From Ditylenchus dipsaci (Eukaryota; Nematoda; Chromadorea; Rhabditida; Anguinidae), in NCBI GenBank assembly GCA_004194705.1, contig SADC01000065.1, positions 186,001 through 250,000 on the forward strand: DNA of 64,000 bases, given 5' to 3'. The translations under genes were made by a program, and so were the position numbers. The notes beneath the pieces are model-generated. The model was not told the DNA's origin and did not search any database. It was given only the letters and a program-made list of their open reading frames with translations. Positions 10,190 through 20,295 of the stretch are shown piece by piece. Position 1 is the stretch's first letter, and each line of letters starts with the position of its first letter.

Positions 10190-11995
10190 GTCGAAAAACC
10201 GCTTATTTTGAATAACCCTATTTTGAAAACCGTTTATTTTAAAGACTGTTATATTTTGAAAAGGATGGTACTTCTTCTTACCGCAAAACAATGAAAATTA
10301 CCGCAAATCATTTTTATTACCGCAATTTGATTTTCCCGCAAAATACTTTTTATTACCGCAAAATACTTTTTTCTTGGCTAAAATTGATTTACGCCCTCAA
10401 AAAACTGATTTAAGCCCTCAAAATACTGGTTTACGCCCTCAAATCTATATATTGCCATTTTTTGTCAAATTTTTGTCGCTACTTTTTTAATATTTTCACA
10501 CCACCATGTAGCCCTGAATCTTGCTTTCTAACAAGCTATTGACTGATTCTGAGATTTCAAAAAGCTGGAGAAAAAAGTCTTTGTATGGAGCAACTTTTCT
10601 AAAAATTGCTCCATACAAAGACTTTTTTCTCCAGCTTTTTTAAATCTCCGAAAATCAGTCAATAGCTTGTTAGAAAGCCAAGATTCAGGGCTACATGCTG
10701 GTGTAAAAATATTGAAATAGTGGCAACAAAAATTTGACAAAAAATGGCAATATATAGATTTGAGGGCGTAAACCAGTATTTTGAGGGCGTAAATCAGTTT
10801 TTTGAGGACGTAAACTACTTATAGCCTTTTTCTTACCGCAAAAATACTTTTCTTACCGCAAAAAATTTTCTCGTCGTTTTAGTCAAAATTTTGCGGGAAT
10901 TTGAATTTTTCAGTCAGGAAACAACTTGGATCCCTCAGAATCCCACCCCAGAATGGCCGGAAGCCCCTGAAAGTTGGTTTTTTCGGGTTTACTAAAGGGT
11001 GTAAACTTTTTGCGAAAATTCGATTTAGCGGATCAGATTTCGGGTCCGATCGGCTCAATCGCCCACAACTCCACCCTGAACCACTCGAAACCACCATAAA
11101 CCTGAATTCTGAGCGATTAAGCCCATCGGACCCGAAATCTGATTCGCTCAATCGATTTTCTCGAAAAGTTTACTCCCCTTTTAGTAAACCCCGAAAAAAC
11201 CAACTTTCAGGGGCTTCCGGCCATTCCGGGATGGGATTCTGAGGGATCCGAGTTATTCCGCGTAAGAAAAAAGTATTTTGCGGTAAGAAAAAAGTATTTT
11301 GCGGTAAGAAAAAAGTATTTTGCGGTAAGAAAAAAGTATTTTGCGTAAGAAAAAAGTAAAGTATTTTGCGGGAAAATCAAATTGCGGTAAGAAAAAATGA
11401 TTTGCGGTAATTTTCAAGTGTTTGCGGTAAGAAAAAAGTATTTGCGGTAAGAAAAAAGTATTTTGCGGTAAGAAAAAAGTATTTTGCGGTAAGAAAAAAG
11501 TATTTGCGGTAAGAAAAAAGTAAAGTATTTTGCGGGAAAATCAAATTGCGGTAAGAAAAAAGTTTTGCGGGAAAATCAAATTGCGGTAATAAAAAAATGA
11601 TTTGCGGTAATTTCAAGTGTTTGCGGTAAGAAAAAAATATTTTGCGGTAAGAAAAAAGTATTTTGCGGTAAGAAAAAAGTATTTTGCGGTAAGAAAAAAG
11701 TAAAGTATTTTGCGGGAAAATCAAATTGCGGTAAGAAAAAAGTAAAGTATTTGCGGGAAAATCAAATTGCGTAAGAAAAAAGTATTTTGCGGGAAAATCA
11801 AATTGCGGTAATAAAAAAATGATTTGCGTAATTTTCAAGTGTTTTGCGGTAAGAAAAAAATATTATCCTTTGAAAACCGTTGTATTTTTGAAAAACATCT
11901 ATTTTTGAAAACGCTATTTTGAAATTCGCTATTTGAAAAGCAGTTGTATTTTGAAACGTCTATTTAAAACGTCTATTTTTCAAACCCCTCAAACT
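10190..11995. mobile_element. Nested foldback elements with tandem-repeat arms
   Basis: Outer arms are made of ATTTTGAAAACCGTTTATTTT-like units (10195-10265 and 11870-11990, inverted). Inside, TTACCGCAAAATACTTTTT units and TTACGCCCTCAAAA units form arms around a hairpin centred at about 10597 (CTCCATACAAAGACTTTTTT). A family D palindrome follows at 10915-11250. This architecture, subterminal tandem repeats in inverted orientation, is that of foldback-like or Mutator-like non-autonomous elements. No protein-coding potential. Exact ends and target duplications were not resolved. Confidence 0.6.
11255..11862. repeat. Tandem array of about 20-bp TTTTGCGGTAAGAAAAAAGT units
   Basis: More than 20 copies of TTTTGCGGTAAGAAAAAAGT with variants (GGGAAAATCAAATTGCGGTA; TAATTTTCAAGTG). 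Higher-order blocks recur about every 120-190 bp. It is the expanded right arm of the element whose left arm is near 10270-10375. The long minus-strand open frame across it is repeat-driven. Confidence 0.9.
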
Positions 11996-12479
11996 TTCAA
12001 ATGACGATACCGCCCAAAAAACAACTTTCAGGGTTTCTGGCCACTCCAGGGCGAGGTTCTGAGCAATCCAAGTCATTTTATGAAACATTTGCTGCAAAAT
12101 TACGAGATTTTGCTGCAAACCAAATTAGCTGCAAAATTACGTTTTACCAAAAAAAAAAATCTGAAAAGCCTACAATATTTTGATAGAAAAGCGTTTGAGA
12201 CAAAACGCTTTTTTGAAGTAAAATTTTTGATCTCTTTATCATTTTCCTAAAAATGAAATTCGCGCAAACTTTTCGATAACAGCATTCGAAAGCTCTACGA
12301 ATAGTGCTATAGACGAGCAAAGGTGCCACGACCAAAGGCCGCTGCCACAACTTCTTGGTACTAACATTGTTTGATAAATTTCTACAGACAATCTAATTCA
12401 TCTCTAGACCTGGTCTAAATGAATACCTGCAATGACCCAGTCCACCGCTGAATCTGCTATGATCCATACCCAACATATT
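11996..12479. other. Right arm of a broken family D element; then nothing recognised
   Basis: 12000-12125 is the inverse of 7975-8075 (GGCCACTCCAGGGCGAGG; AAAATGACTT..TTGCT). About 12130-12479 has no repeat or gene I recognise. Confidence 0.4.
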
Positions 12480-12905
12480 TCAGTACTATCTGGGCACTAC
12501 TTCTTGCTACCACCACACAGGTACACCATCTGGGTAGTAAAACTGGGCACCATCGCCACCTTAGTACCACTATCTTGTACCGCCATCTGAGCACCCATCT
12601 AACTACCGCCACCTGGGCACCACCACCTGGCTACCATCACACGTGTACACCACCTGGGTGCCAATGTGGTACTACCATCTAGGTACCACCACCGGGGTAA
12701 CACCAACTGGGTACCACCACCTGGGTGCATCCACCTGGGTACCGTCACACGGGTGCCACCATCTGGTAGCACCATCAAACTACCACTACCTGGGTACCAC
12801 GATCTGGGTACCCCGTCTAGGTGTACCACCATTAGGTACCACCACCTGGGTACCACCATCAGAATACCACTACCTGGGTAACATCATCTGGGTACCGCTA
12901 CATGG
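12480..12905. repeat. Minisatellite, GGTACCACCATCTG-type 14-15 bp unit
   Basis: Roughly 28 degenerate copies of CTGGGTACCACCAC. Open frames on both strands are pure repeat products. Related arrays occur at 13500-13930 and, more degenerate, near 37100-37240 and 48150-48300. Confidence 0.9.
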
Positions 12906-13079
12906 GCCAGAGTATAGAATCCCCCCTGGCCTGAAAACTGTTTAAAACTCGTTTTTACGCGATTGACCAGTTTTACGTATTGGAAAGATGAAAAAACGAT
13001 TGGGAAAGCAATTTCTATAAAAAAAATTTGACCAAAAATCGACCTTTTGGCCGTTCTGGAGGGTACTCAGATACTTTAT

Positions 13080-13390
13080 TGATGGTTTTTACCCTGTTTG
13101 GTCATGGAGCTGGTCAAAAAGAGTCTCTATACATTTTTGATCAAGAGTCTTGCTCGGAATCATGTCTAAGGTAAGTGAGTGCGCGCATCTCTAACCCTCA
13201 AGCCCCTGCGCCCCCTCGGGTGCGCAGGGGCTGGTTGCTTGGGGTTGAGATGCGCACACCCACATACCTTAGACACAAATCACTCGAAAGTGACTCTGGA
13301 TGCATTAAAATGTATGCATACCAGAGTTTCTTTTATGCGGTAGCCCCAGTTAACAAAACTATGTTCAAATTCCATTTTTTTAGTGACTGA
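13080..13390 (-). mobile_element. Repeat F unit, reverse orientation
   Basis: Contains ATGCGCACACCCACATACCT, TTAGACACAAATCACTCGAA and TGACTCTGGATGCATTAAAA, the reverse of the core at 9440-9665. It includes a GC-rich hairpin (CCCCTGCGCCCC / GTGCGCAGGGGC) near 13204-13230. Upstream (12930-13080) is the poly-C element arm with TTTTTGACCAAAA. A conserved dispersed unit, with no coding evidence. Confidence 0.6.
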
Positions 13391-13499
13391 GGGGGTATTC
13401 AAGTACCCTTTCTGGTGGCTTACCTGGTCCCCCAAGTCAAAGAAGAGATTTTGGTCAAAAATTTTTTTCAATTTTTAGGTGGAAAAGTGTCATAAAATG

Positions 13500-13930
13500 A
13501 CTTTCTTATCGTTTTACCATCCAGGTGGTTTAGGTACCCTTCGAGTGTATAAGTACTATCCAGATGGTCGGTACCATCCAGGTGTTTGGGTACCATCCAG
13601 GTAGTTTGGGTACCATCCAGGTGGTTTAGGTACCCTTCGAGTGTATGAGTACTATCCATATGGTTCGGGTACCATCCAGGTGGTTGGGTACCATCCAGGT
13701 AGTTTGGGTACCATCCAGGTGGTTTAGGTACCCTTCGAGTGTATGAGTACTATCCATATGGTCGGGTACCATCCAGATGATTTGGGCACCAAGGTGGTTT
13801 GTACCATCCAGGTGATTTAGGTACCCTTCAAGTGATTTAGTACCCTTCAGGTGATCTAGTACCATCCAGGTGGTTTAGGTATCCTTCAGGTGTTCAAGCA
13901 CCACTCCAAGTGGTTCAGGTACCCTTTATT
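13500..13930. repeat. Minisatellite, GGTACCATCCAGGTGGTTTG 18-21 bp unit
   Basis: About 20 copies, with a longer higher-order unit (GTGTATGAGTACTATCCATA) repeated near 13540, 13645 and 13740. Open frames here are repeat artefacts. Confidence 0.9.
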
Positions 13931-14503
13931 TGGGTACCATTAAGACTTTTACAGCCTTTATTGAAAAAAATTATAATGTTTGTTGTCACTGAGATTTGAA
14001 TTTGTGACCTGAATAATATTTCTTGGTCTCGAAAGAAACCTTTTTCAAACGTATGTCGTGACGACGGCGTGCGGCAGACAACAGCGCTTTAGTGTGGAGG
14101 AGGAAGAAGATAGCTGAAAAAAAGTCTGCACAAAGGGTGGACACTGGCAAGTTACATACAATTTAATAAACATAATCATTTTGAAGTTTATTAATTTCAG
14201 CGTGAAAATTTGCTTTTGCTCGTGAAATTGCAGCATCTGACACCGGATCGGATCAGCGTATCCGATTTGCTGATAAAACTACTTTCAGAAAAAAAAATTC
14301 ACCGTCATAATCAAATTCCGTGCGAGACAATTAACATTCAAATTAAAACAGTATTGATTCATTCTTTTTGGTCTCAGTGGTGTCCTTTTTTTTACATATA
14401 GAAAACCCTGAGATTTCTGCGTCGAATGACTATAATGATCTAAATCAAGTATGAAAAGACAATGTTCAGCAATCTAAAATATAAAATTTCTCATTTTCGG
14501 GGG
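13931..14503. other. Family C repeat with one exon-like open frame
   Basis: An acceptor-like TTAATTTCAG at 14202 opens a 63-codon frame to about 14401 (it includes LTPDRISVSDLLIKLLSE). The right part (14370-14470) is family C repeat, so this is probably a transposon relic. No domain recognised. The phase does not fit the flanking exon islands of the large + strand gene. Confidence 0.25.
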
Positions 14504-14511
14504 TTGTCACC

Positions 14512-17500
14512 GGGTATACGACATAACACCGCGCGACAAAACACCGCCTACGACAAAACACGCGAGACAAAATACCGCGAGAAGAAAAACACCGCGCCCA
14601 AAACACCGCGGCCCAAAACACCGCCTACGACAAAACACGCCGAATTAGATTTTCAAGTTATGGGCTAAGATCAATCTGTGATCTCAGTGAAAGGACTTCT
14701 ATATCTGTTTTTTGTCTTCCGGAGCTTTTTGTTCTACTTCAGGATGTTTAAGACCCGGGTTCTATCACTTTTTGATTGGATCATAATTGCAAACTAGTTT
14801 TTCTTCAACACTCACTTTATCGCTGTCTGCAAATATCTAAACGCAAATATCAATTTTAGTCAAAAAGCAATTTTTCTGTGCTCAATACTGATATCAGAAT
14901 ATTAAAACCACTCCTCGTTAACGACCTGTTCAAAAACAGTTCAAATCATACAGTTCACACCACACTCAATTTGGACCTTCAAACAAAACCTACAAACTCC
15001 AATTTTTTATAAGTAACAATGACAATAACAGCAAAACAACTAATGACCAACTCTAATTTCCTCATTTAGACAATTTTCCAATTTGAATTCTTGAAACATT
15101 TGCTTGCGAAGTGCTCCATGTCTTCCTGCTTGAACCATGGACGAATGTCACGTGACACACTTCTGCGAATTGGCAGACGAAGACACCGCAATCGAAACCA
15201 TTTGTCTGCTGTGGAACACTCAAAAAGAACTTAATCAATAATAACTTTGAAATTAAAAAATACCTTATCGTTAAGACCAAGCCAATTGATTGGATGCATT
15301 GTTGAATTTCGATCTCTCGAAGCCTTGACTTGCAAATACTCTCTGCAAAATATAATAAACTAAAAACAAAGAATTAGAAAGACTCTCACTTGATCAGTAT
15401 AAGACAACTACTGCCATCGCCATGCAATGAGTCGTAATAAAGCAGTCTCTCCTTTTTCATTTTAACAACCTGAGTAAAAGATCTAAGAGTGGGCCGTCAA
15501 ATGAAAAGAGTATACCACAAGTGCCCAATGATCAGCTCTATGAAGAGGAATCAACAAAACGTCACACTCAAAGATATCTACTGGTCACCCCATCCTTTCA
15601 TGGAAAAAGACTGGTTTCTTGTGAGCATTTCATAGAATTGAGTATTGTAGACGAATACCTGCTCAAAAATTTGTTAATCAAACTATCAACATCAAGAAAA
15701 GGTACCTTTGGGAGATGAGAATTTAAGATCGAACGGTCTTTTATGAGCTCCAAATAAAAGTTGACTAGATTGTCATGATCCAACATCCAGGCTCAAGTCT
15801 GCTGAGGTCCTTTTTGGTCAAGTCTATTCCAAAACGTGTGACGATGACTTGGTCGTTCGACTGATCGAGGTCTAGCACATCTATATTCATATAAATTCGA
15901 TTCGCATCAACTTTTATGTCAAAATTTACCTCCTGCCTGATTCTGTTTGTCTTCTGGCACTTGTTCATTAACTATCAACAATTCTAGTTCTTCTTGTGCT
16001 TCCGTAAATTGATAAGGACCTTGCGCCATTCGGATTGTAGGCAATACCCGACAGATAATCCATGGGGACAATTTCTTTCCACGCCTTGACAGCCTTCTTG
16101 ACCATAGCCAGCATCCTTTCATCCGCCTTTCGGTATTTCTTAAGCTTGATTGGTGGTTCATGTCCAAGCACCATTTCACTGTAAGCCTCGTCAACTCCTC
16201 GCTGCACAAGCTAAATCAATTAAATCAAATAAAACAATTCATGAAGCACTTCAAAATAAAATGCCACCTTCATTGAATCGATGAATCTCCATAAGTTTGG
16301 ATGACAAACCCCCAGTTCGCAGGCAACCTTCCGATGATGAGCTTCTGATATAAACGAGCTTATAACTTTTTTAGCCTTGAAAATTTACCTGCGTAGTTAT
16401 TTGTCCTGTTCTCCCATTTTCAATCCTCTCAACGAGATTCCACGAATCAATTGGAAAACGAGCTGTTTTCGGACTCCATCAGCTTGAATTGGACCTGAAA
16501 AACAAAGATGAGAAAAATTTTAATTGACGTAACAACTACCAAGATAGTAATTCTCAAACCAATCTAGAAGTGGACTTAAAGAAGCTGGAAGATTGCATTT
16601 GAGCGATGTAAAGCATTCATTGAGACGCGAGATGGGAACACATGCTAAAGCCACAATTTTCCGACACTAAAATCGAGTAAAAGATACTGTGAAAGTTATA
16701 TCGACAAACCTCATGAGCAAAAAGAGCATCGCTATCGTACCTAGCAGAAAGACCCTCTTGTTCTAGATGCTTGTATAGGTTAGAACAGAGATGCCAGTAG
16801 CACCCATCAATCGAGACACCCTCCCATTCTCCGCGAGCTGCATTCTGGATAGCCAATTCATAATCACATGAGACTCCTTGTGGGTTCAACTGTGGAAAGA
16901 CATCATGTAGCATTTGAAAGAATTTGCGATATGTGACTGCCCTTTTGTTGGGAAGCAAAGCAGTTGCGATGGGGAACACGTATTCATTTCTTTTAGCAAG
17001 CACCACGAAAACCTGTAGCAGAAAAATTCGATAATAAAAAATGATGTGTGCAAAGAAGTAAAAACCTGTTCAAACAGAGGAGGCGAAATTCGGAAAGTTC
17101 CATCAACAAACACCTTTTTGACTGCTGACATCCACTGGGCATAGCTTTTTCGGCCAAATACGAAATCCTTCCTCCGATCACCTTATCAAACCCAGAATCA
17201 GCTAGCAACCAATCGTCAGGATCACGCCCTTGGACAGCTTCATAAACTCGGTACGACTGGGGATAATTATGCTCTGACATAGACATGTGTAATCAGTACC
17301 AGTTACATGTAAAATACCTCCAAAGAAGTCGGAATGACAGGAGGCTTGCAGTCTTCAGAATCCGTTCTAGCTCTTAAGATCCCTCGCTTTCTAGCTTTCG
17401 CTTTGGGTAACTCGTCTTGAACACCAGAGGTTCTTGCTTTGTTTCTGACCTGAGCCAATATTTCTCCTGTTCGCTGCAATAAATGTGATTCGAATAGGAA

Positions 17501-18084
17501 ATTGATAATGAGTCAACGATTACCATCGTAGTAGTGGTAGCTAAATGCTTTTCTTCGTTTCTTATGGCCGTTACAGCAATGTGGGACGGATTCGCTTCGC
17601 ATCCATGATCTGACACTATTCTTAAGCCAAAATATTTTATGACAAATCAAAGCAACAATAATAAGTTACTTGATGAACTGGCCTCCCTCGTAGAACCAAG
17701 CTCTTCCTTTGCAGCCTATTGCCCGCTGGTCACATTCTGCCGAAACTTTGCCTTCGTTGGAGCTCTTGAGATCGCGATTTTTGACGTACATCCTTCCTTC
17801 ATAAACGTACTTCTTTGCGCCCTTGTTTGAGAGAGCAGCGTAGGGTCTTTTCAGTAGATCATCCATTCGCAAATTTCTGAGACAGGTAAGTTTTAGAACA
17901 GAAAAAAGGTGCATCCAGGCTTATAAGAATTTCAAGATAAATAGTTGTTTTGGCGGCGGTGTTTTGTCGTAGGCGGTGTTTTGGGCCGCGGTGTTTTGGG
18001 CCGCGGTGTTTGTCTCGCGGTGTTTGTCTCGCGGTGTTTTGTCGTAGGCGGTGTTTTGTCGCCGCGGTGTTATGTCCCATCCCC
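14512..18084. mobile_element. Complete Mutator-like element with ULP1 protease (3.57 kb)
   Basis: The left end GGGTATACGACATAACACCG and right end CGGTGTTATGTCCCATCCCC are inverted. Both arms (14512-14645, 17945-18084) are arrays of ACAAAACACCGCCTACG, GCGAGACAAAACACC and GCCCAAAACACCGCG units. TTGTCACC flanks both sides (14504-14511, 18085-18092), an 8-bp target duplication. Inside lies one intron-containing minus-strand gene. Coding capacity for finger, transposase and protease suggests an autonomous or recently autonomous element. Confidence 0.93.
15066..17866 (-). CDS. FLYWCH finger + MULE transposase + ULP1/C48 peptidase
   Basis: Starts at ATG 17866 just after a CTGTCTCAG acceptor. Order of domains: a FLYWCH-type zinc finger (KYVYEGRMYVKNRD, C..C in SAECDQRAIGCKGRAW, then a Cys/His DHGCEANPSH); the MULE transposase core with first Asp in VFVDGTF, VFPIATALLPNK, second Asp in CDYELA, and GCYWHLCSNLYKHL; then a C48 ULP1 domain with LEPGCW, DNLVNFYLELIKDRS, catalytic His in LIPLHRADHWALVVY, Asp in LLYYDSLHGDG, and Gln/Cys in QQTNGFDCGVFVC. 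All four protease residues are visible. Introns are about 50 bp. There is a frame change at GCW|LDHDN near 15770 and another near 15170; these are either indel errors or decay. ULP1 proteases cleave SUMO-like conjugates; their role on MULEs is unknown. Confidence 0.88.
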
Positions 18085-18092
18085 TTGTCACC

Positions 18093-18298
18093 ACCTCTTT
18101 TTTAAAAAGCGTAATCTTCCGTGCAGGACCAACTTCTTCATATGGCTGTTATTTTCAAAGTTGCTCAGAATGAGTTGCTCTAGAAGATAGGCAAAAAAAT
18201 TGGGGTCAAAATTCTAAGCTAACAAGGTTTAGTTCAAAATTACAGAAAGTGAGTTTTAAATGTTTAGGATCAACAAAATTTAAAATATTTTATTTTAG
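18093..18298. other. Flank and intron sequence, nothing recognised
   Basis: Short stretch between the MULE and the next exon island. It ends in a good acceptor, ATTTTATTTTAG. Confidence 0.3.
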
Positions 18299-18717
18299 CG
18301 ACAGTAGGGCATGGAAGAGGAGAATGGGTGAGGAAGTTGGCCAATGAAATGGTAGAAAAGAAAGGGTCTATTGTTGAAGTGAGCGGAGAGCCAGACGGAC
18401 TGACTGTGGAGCAACCTAGGAAATTGCGCCCCTCTCTAGCAGACGTGTTCAACAGGGGCGAGGAAGCACAAAAAAGGCAGCAATCAGTCAAAACAGAGAC
18501 AGCGCCGGAAGAGTGTAGCACACGAATTATGGCAAGAGCAGACAGCAGTATGGATGAAGGCATCACTTTCGACATAAAAAATGAGGCAGAGTGTGAAGAA
18601 GCAGAAGAGCAACCCAAGTCTAAACACCTGTTGACTGTGAACGAGGGTGAGAATGCAGGAACCGCTAGTTCATCTACCATAAAAGATGATGAGTGCGGAT
18701 CTTCTACTTGTAAGTGA
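18299..18717 (+). CDS. Acidic exon of the putative large coiled-coil gene
   Basis: A clean open frame from the acceptor at 18298 to either TGA 18715-18717 or, more likely, the donor ACTT|GTAAGTG at 18710. The sequence is hydrophilic and acidic (EECSTRIMARADSS, EAECEEAEEQPKSK), with a short basic N-terminal part (GEWVRKLANEMVEKK). No domain recognised. It enters needing 2 bases and leaves in phase 1, matching both the 2750 donor and the 36489 acceptor. Composition is quite unlike the repeats on either side. Confidence 0.5.
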
Positions 18718-19024
18718 AGGTTTTCAATCTGAAAAATGCAGTATATATTCCAACAATTAACCCGAGTTATTAATTTTCCGATCCAACAAACACCACACTT
18801 CTCCCTTTGAAAATCGGAAAATTTATGGTTCGATCGAAAGACTTTTATTGCTAATCAAAATCAATAAATTTCGTAGAAGGTGAGAAAATACAGCAAACAT
18901 AAATAGAAAAGGTTTGTTTCTGCGTCAAGACAGAGAACTTCATAATCCACGTGCTACTCATTACAGTATAAACACGGGGATAACATATTGGGCGGCATGG
19001 TGGTTAACAAAAAGCATCTTCACT
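18718..19024. other. Intron or intergenic, nothing recognised
   Basis: AT-rich; no gene, repeat arm or RNA seen. Confidence 0.3.
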
Positions 19025-20035
19025 AACTCACATTTTCACAAAAATTTTCAAAAATTTTCAAAAAGTGAATTTTGAAAAGGACTGCATTTTCACAAACTGT
19101 ATCTTCACAAACTGCGTTCTCAAAAACCCGGTGTTTCACAAAACTGCTTGTTCACAAACTGCACTTTCACAAGCTCTTGACTTCCCCAACTGTGGTACCG
19201 AAACCACGAAATTTTTTAAAGTTTTTTTTCAAATTTCCACACTCGCAAAACCGCTTTTATAAAAACTGAATTTCAGAAGTTTTTACTTAGTTTTCACAGC
19301 CTGGTTTTTTTCGATATCACACACTGAGTCCCGAAATCCGGAGTGGGTATTTTGTACTCAGGTGGATTTCCATCTCGAGGACCTGAGCAATTAAAAGTAG
19401 GTCTACCTAAAAATCAAGAAATTAAAAACAAACTATTTTCTTTACTCAAAGTTTTGTGGAAAATTGTGTATTTTAGGACCAAAATGCGATTTTACCCTCC
19501 CGAATTCTTGGGGCCGTGGATAGGATGGTCTGAAAACCTGGATGGCCTGAAAAATTTTTTATTTAAAAACAAACCGATAATTCTAACGTAAAATCGTATG
19601 GGGAGTTGGTTTGACTACCCTAAAATTGCGATTTCACCCTCCCGTGCCCAAAACAAAAATTTTAAGCCAGAGAGGTGGATATCCACCTGAAGATACCTAC
19701 CCCAGATCTTATAGTCTAGGCAGGCGAAATCCCACTTTTTATTCTATCAAACAAGTTTTCTAGCAATATTTTGCATATGATAACATAATTCTTATTGTTA
19801 AAAAAATATTTTTCAGTTTAGCCCGGTGGATATCCACTAGACCACATGGTACCGACCCAGGTTTTAGAGCCAGGATTTTTGTCTTATCAAACTAACCAGG
19901 AAACGCAGCTTTTGAAAATGAAGTTTTGTGGGAATGCCAGTTTGTGAAAATGCAGTTTTGCCGCGGTCTTTTACGAAATTCACTCTGTGAAAATGCTCTT
20001 TTATGAAAATGTGAGTTTGGGAAGTTGCATCTTTA
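19025..20035. mobile_element. Inverted-repeat element with TTCACAAACTGC tandem arms
   Basis: The left arm 19025-19165 repeats TTTTCACAAACTGCA about eight times. The right arm 19905-20035 holds the inverse (CAGTTTGTGAAAATGCAGTT). The interior is filled by 2-3 units of dispersed repeat E (19330-19860; GTGGATATCCACC). No protein-coding capacity. Confidence 0.65.
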
Positions 20036-20238
20036 TAAATCATCATAGCGCACATTGCAAAGCTGACATAATCATTTAACTACCTAAGTATAACGATTTC
20101 AGCTACGTGAATCACATTTAAAACCACGTGATCTACTGTCTTTCAAATTTTGTTCAGCGCGCAGAGCTAAAATTAATTTCACGTGCCCTGGGAATCACAA
20201 CAGAGCACAATTAAAGTGAAAGGGGACAACAAACAAGT

Positions 20239-20244
20239 GTTTTA
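20239..20244 (-). promoter_or_regulatory. AATAAA polyadenylation signal of the fibrinogen-domain gene
   Basis: TTTATT on the + strand, about 50 bases downstream of the minus-strand stop at 20296. Confidence 0.6.
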
Positions 20245-20295
20245 TTGGAAGACAAACACCAATGAATTGAACAAACAACAAAAGGCACAACTGGA

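Noticed and set aside
10901..11242. 113-codon open frame
   Set aside because: Spans the arms of the family D palindrome, and similar frames appear in the other copies on either strand.
11377..11838. 153-codon minus-strand open frame
   Set aside because: Pure product of the 20-bp TTTTGCGGTAAGAAAAAAGT array; no start context and periodic residues only.
11255..11862. CRISPR-like array
   Set aside because: Units are contiguous without unique spacers, and the genome is eukaryotic.
12599..12945. Open frames on both strands rich in Gly/Trp/Pro/Thr
   Set aside because: Generated by the GGTACCACCATCTG minisatellite.
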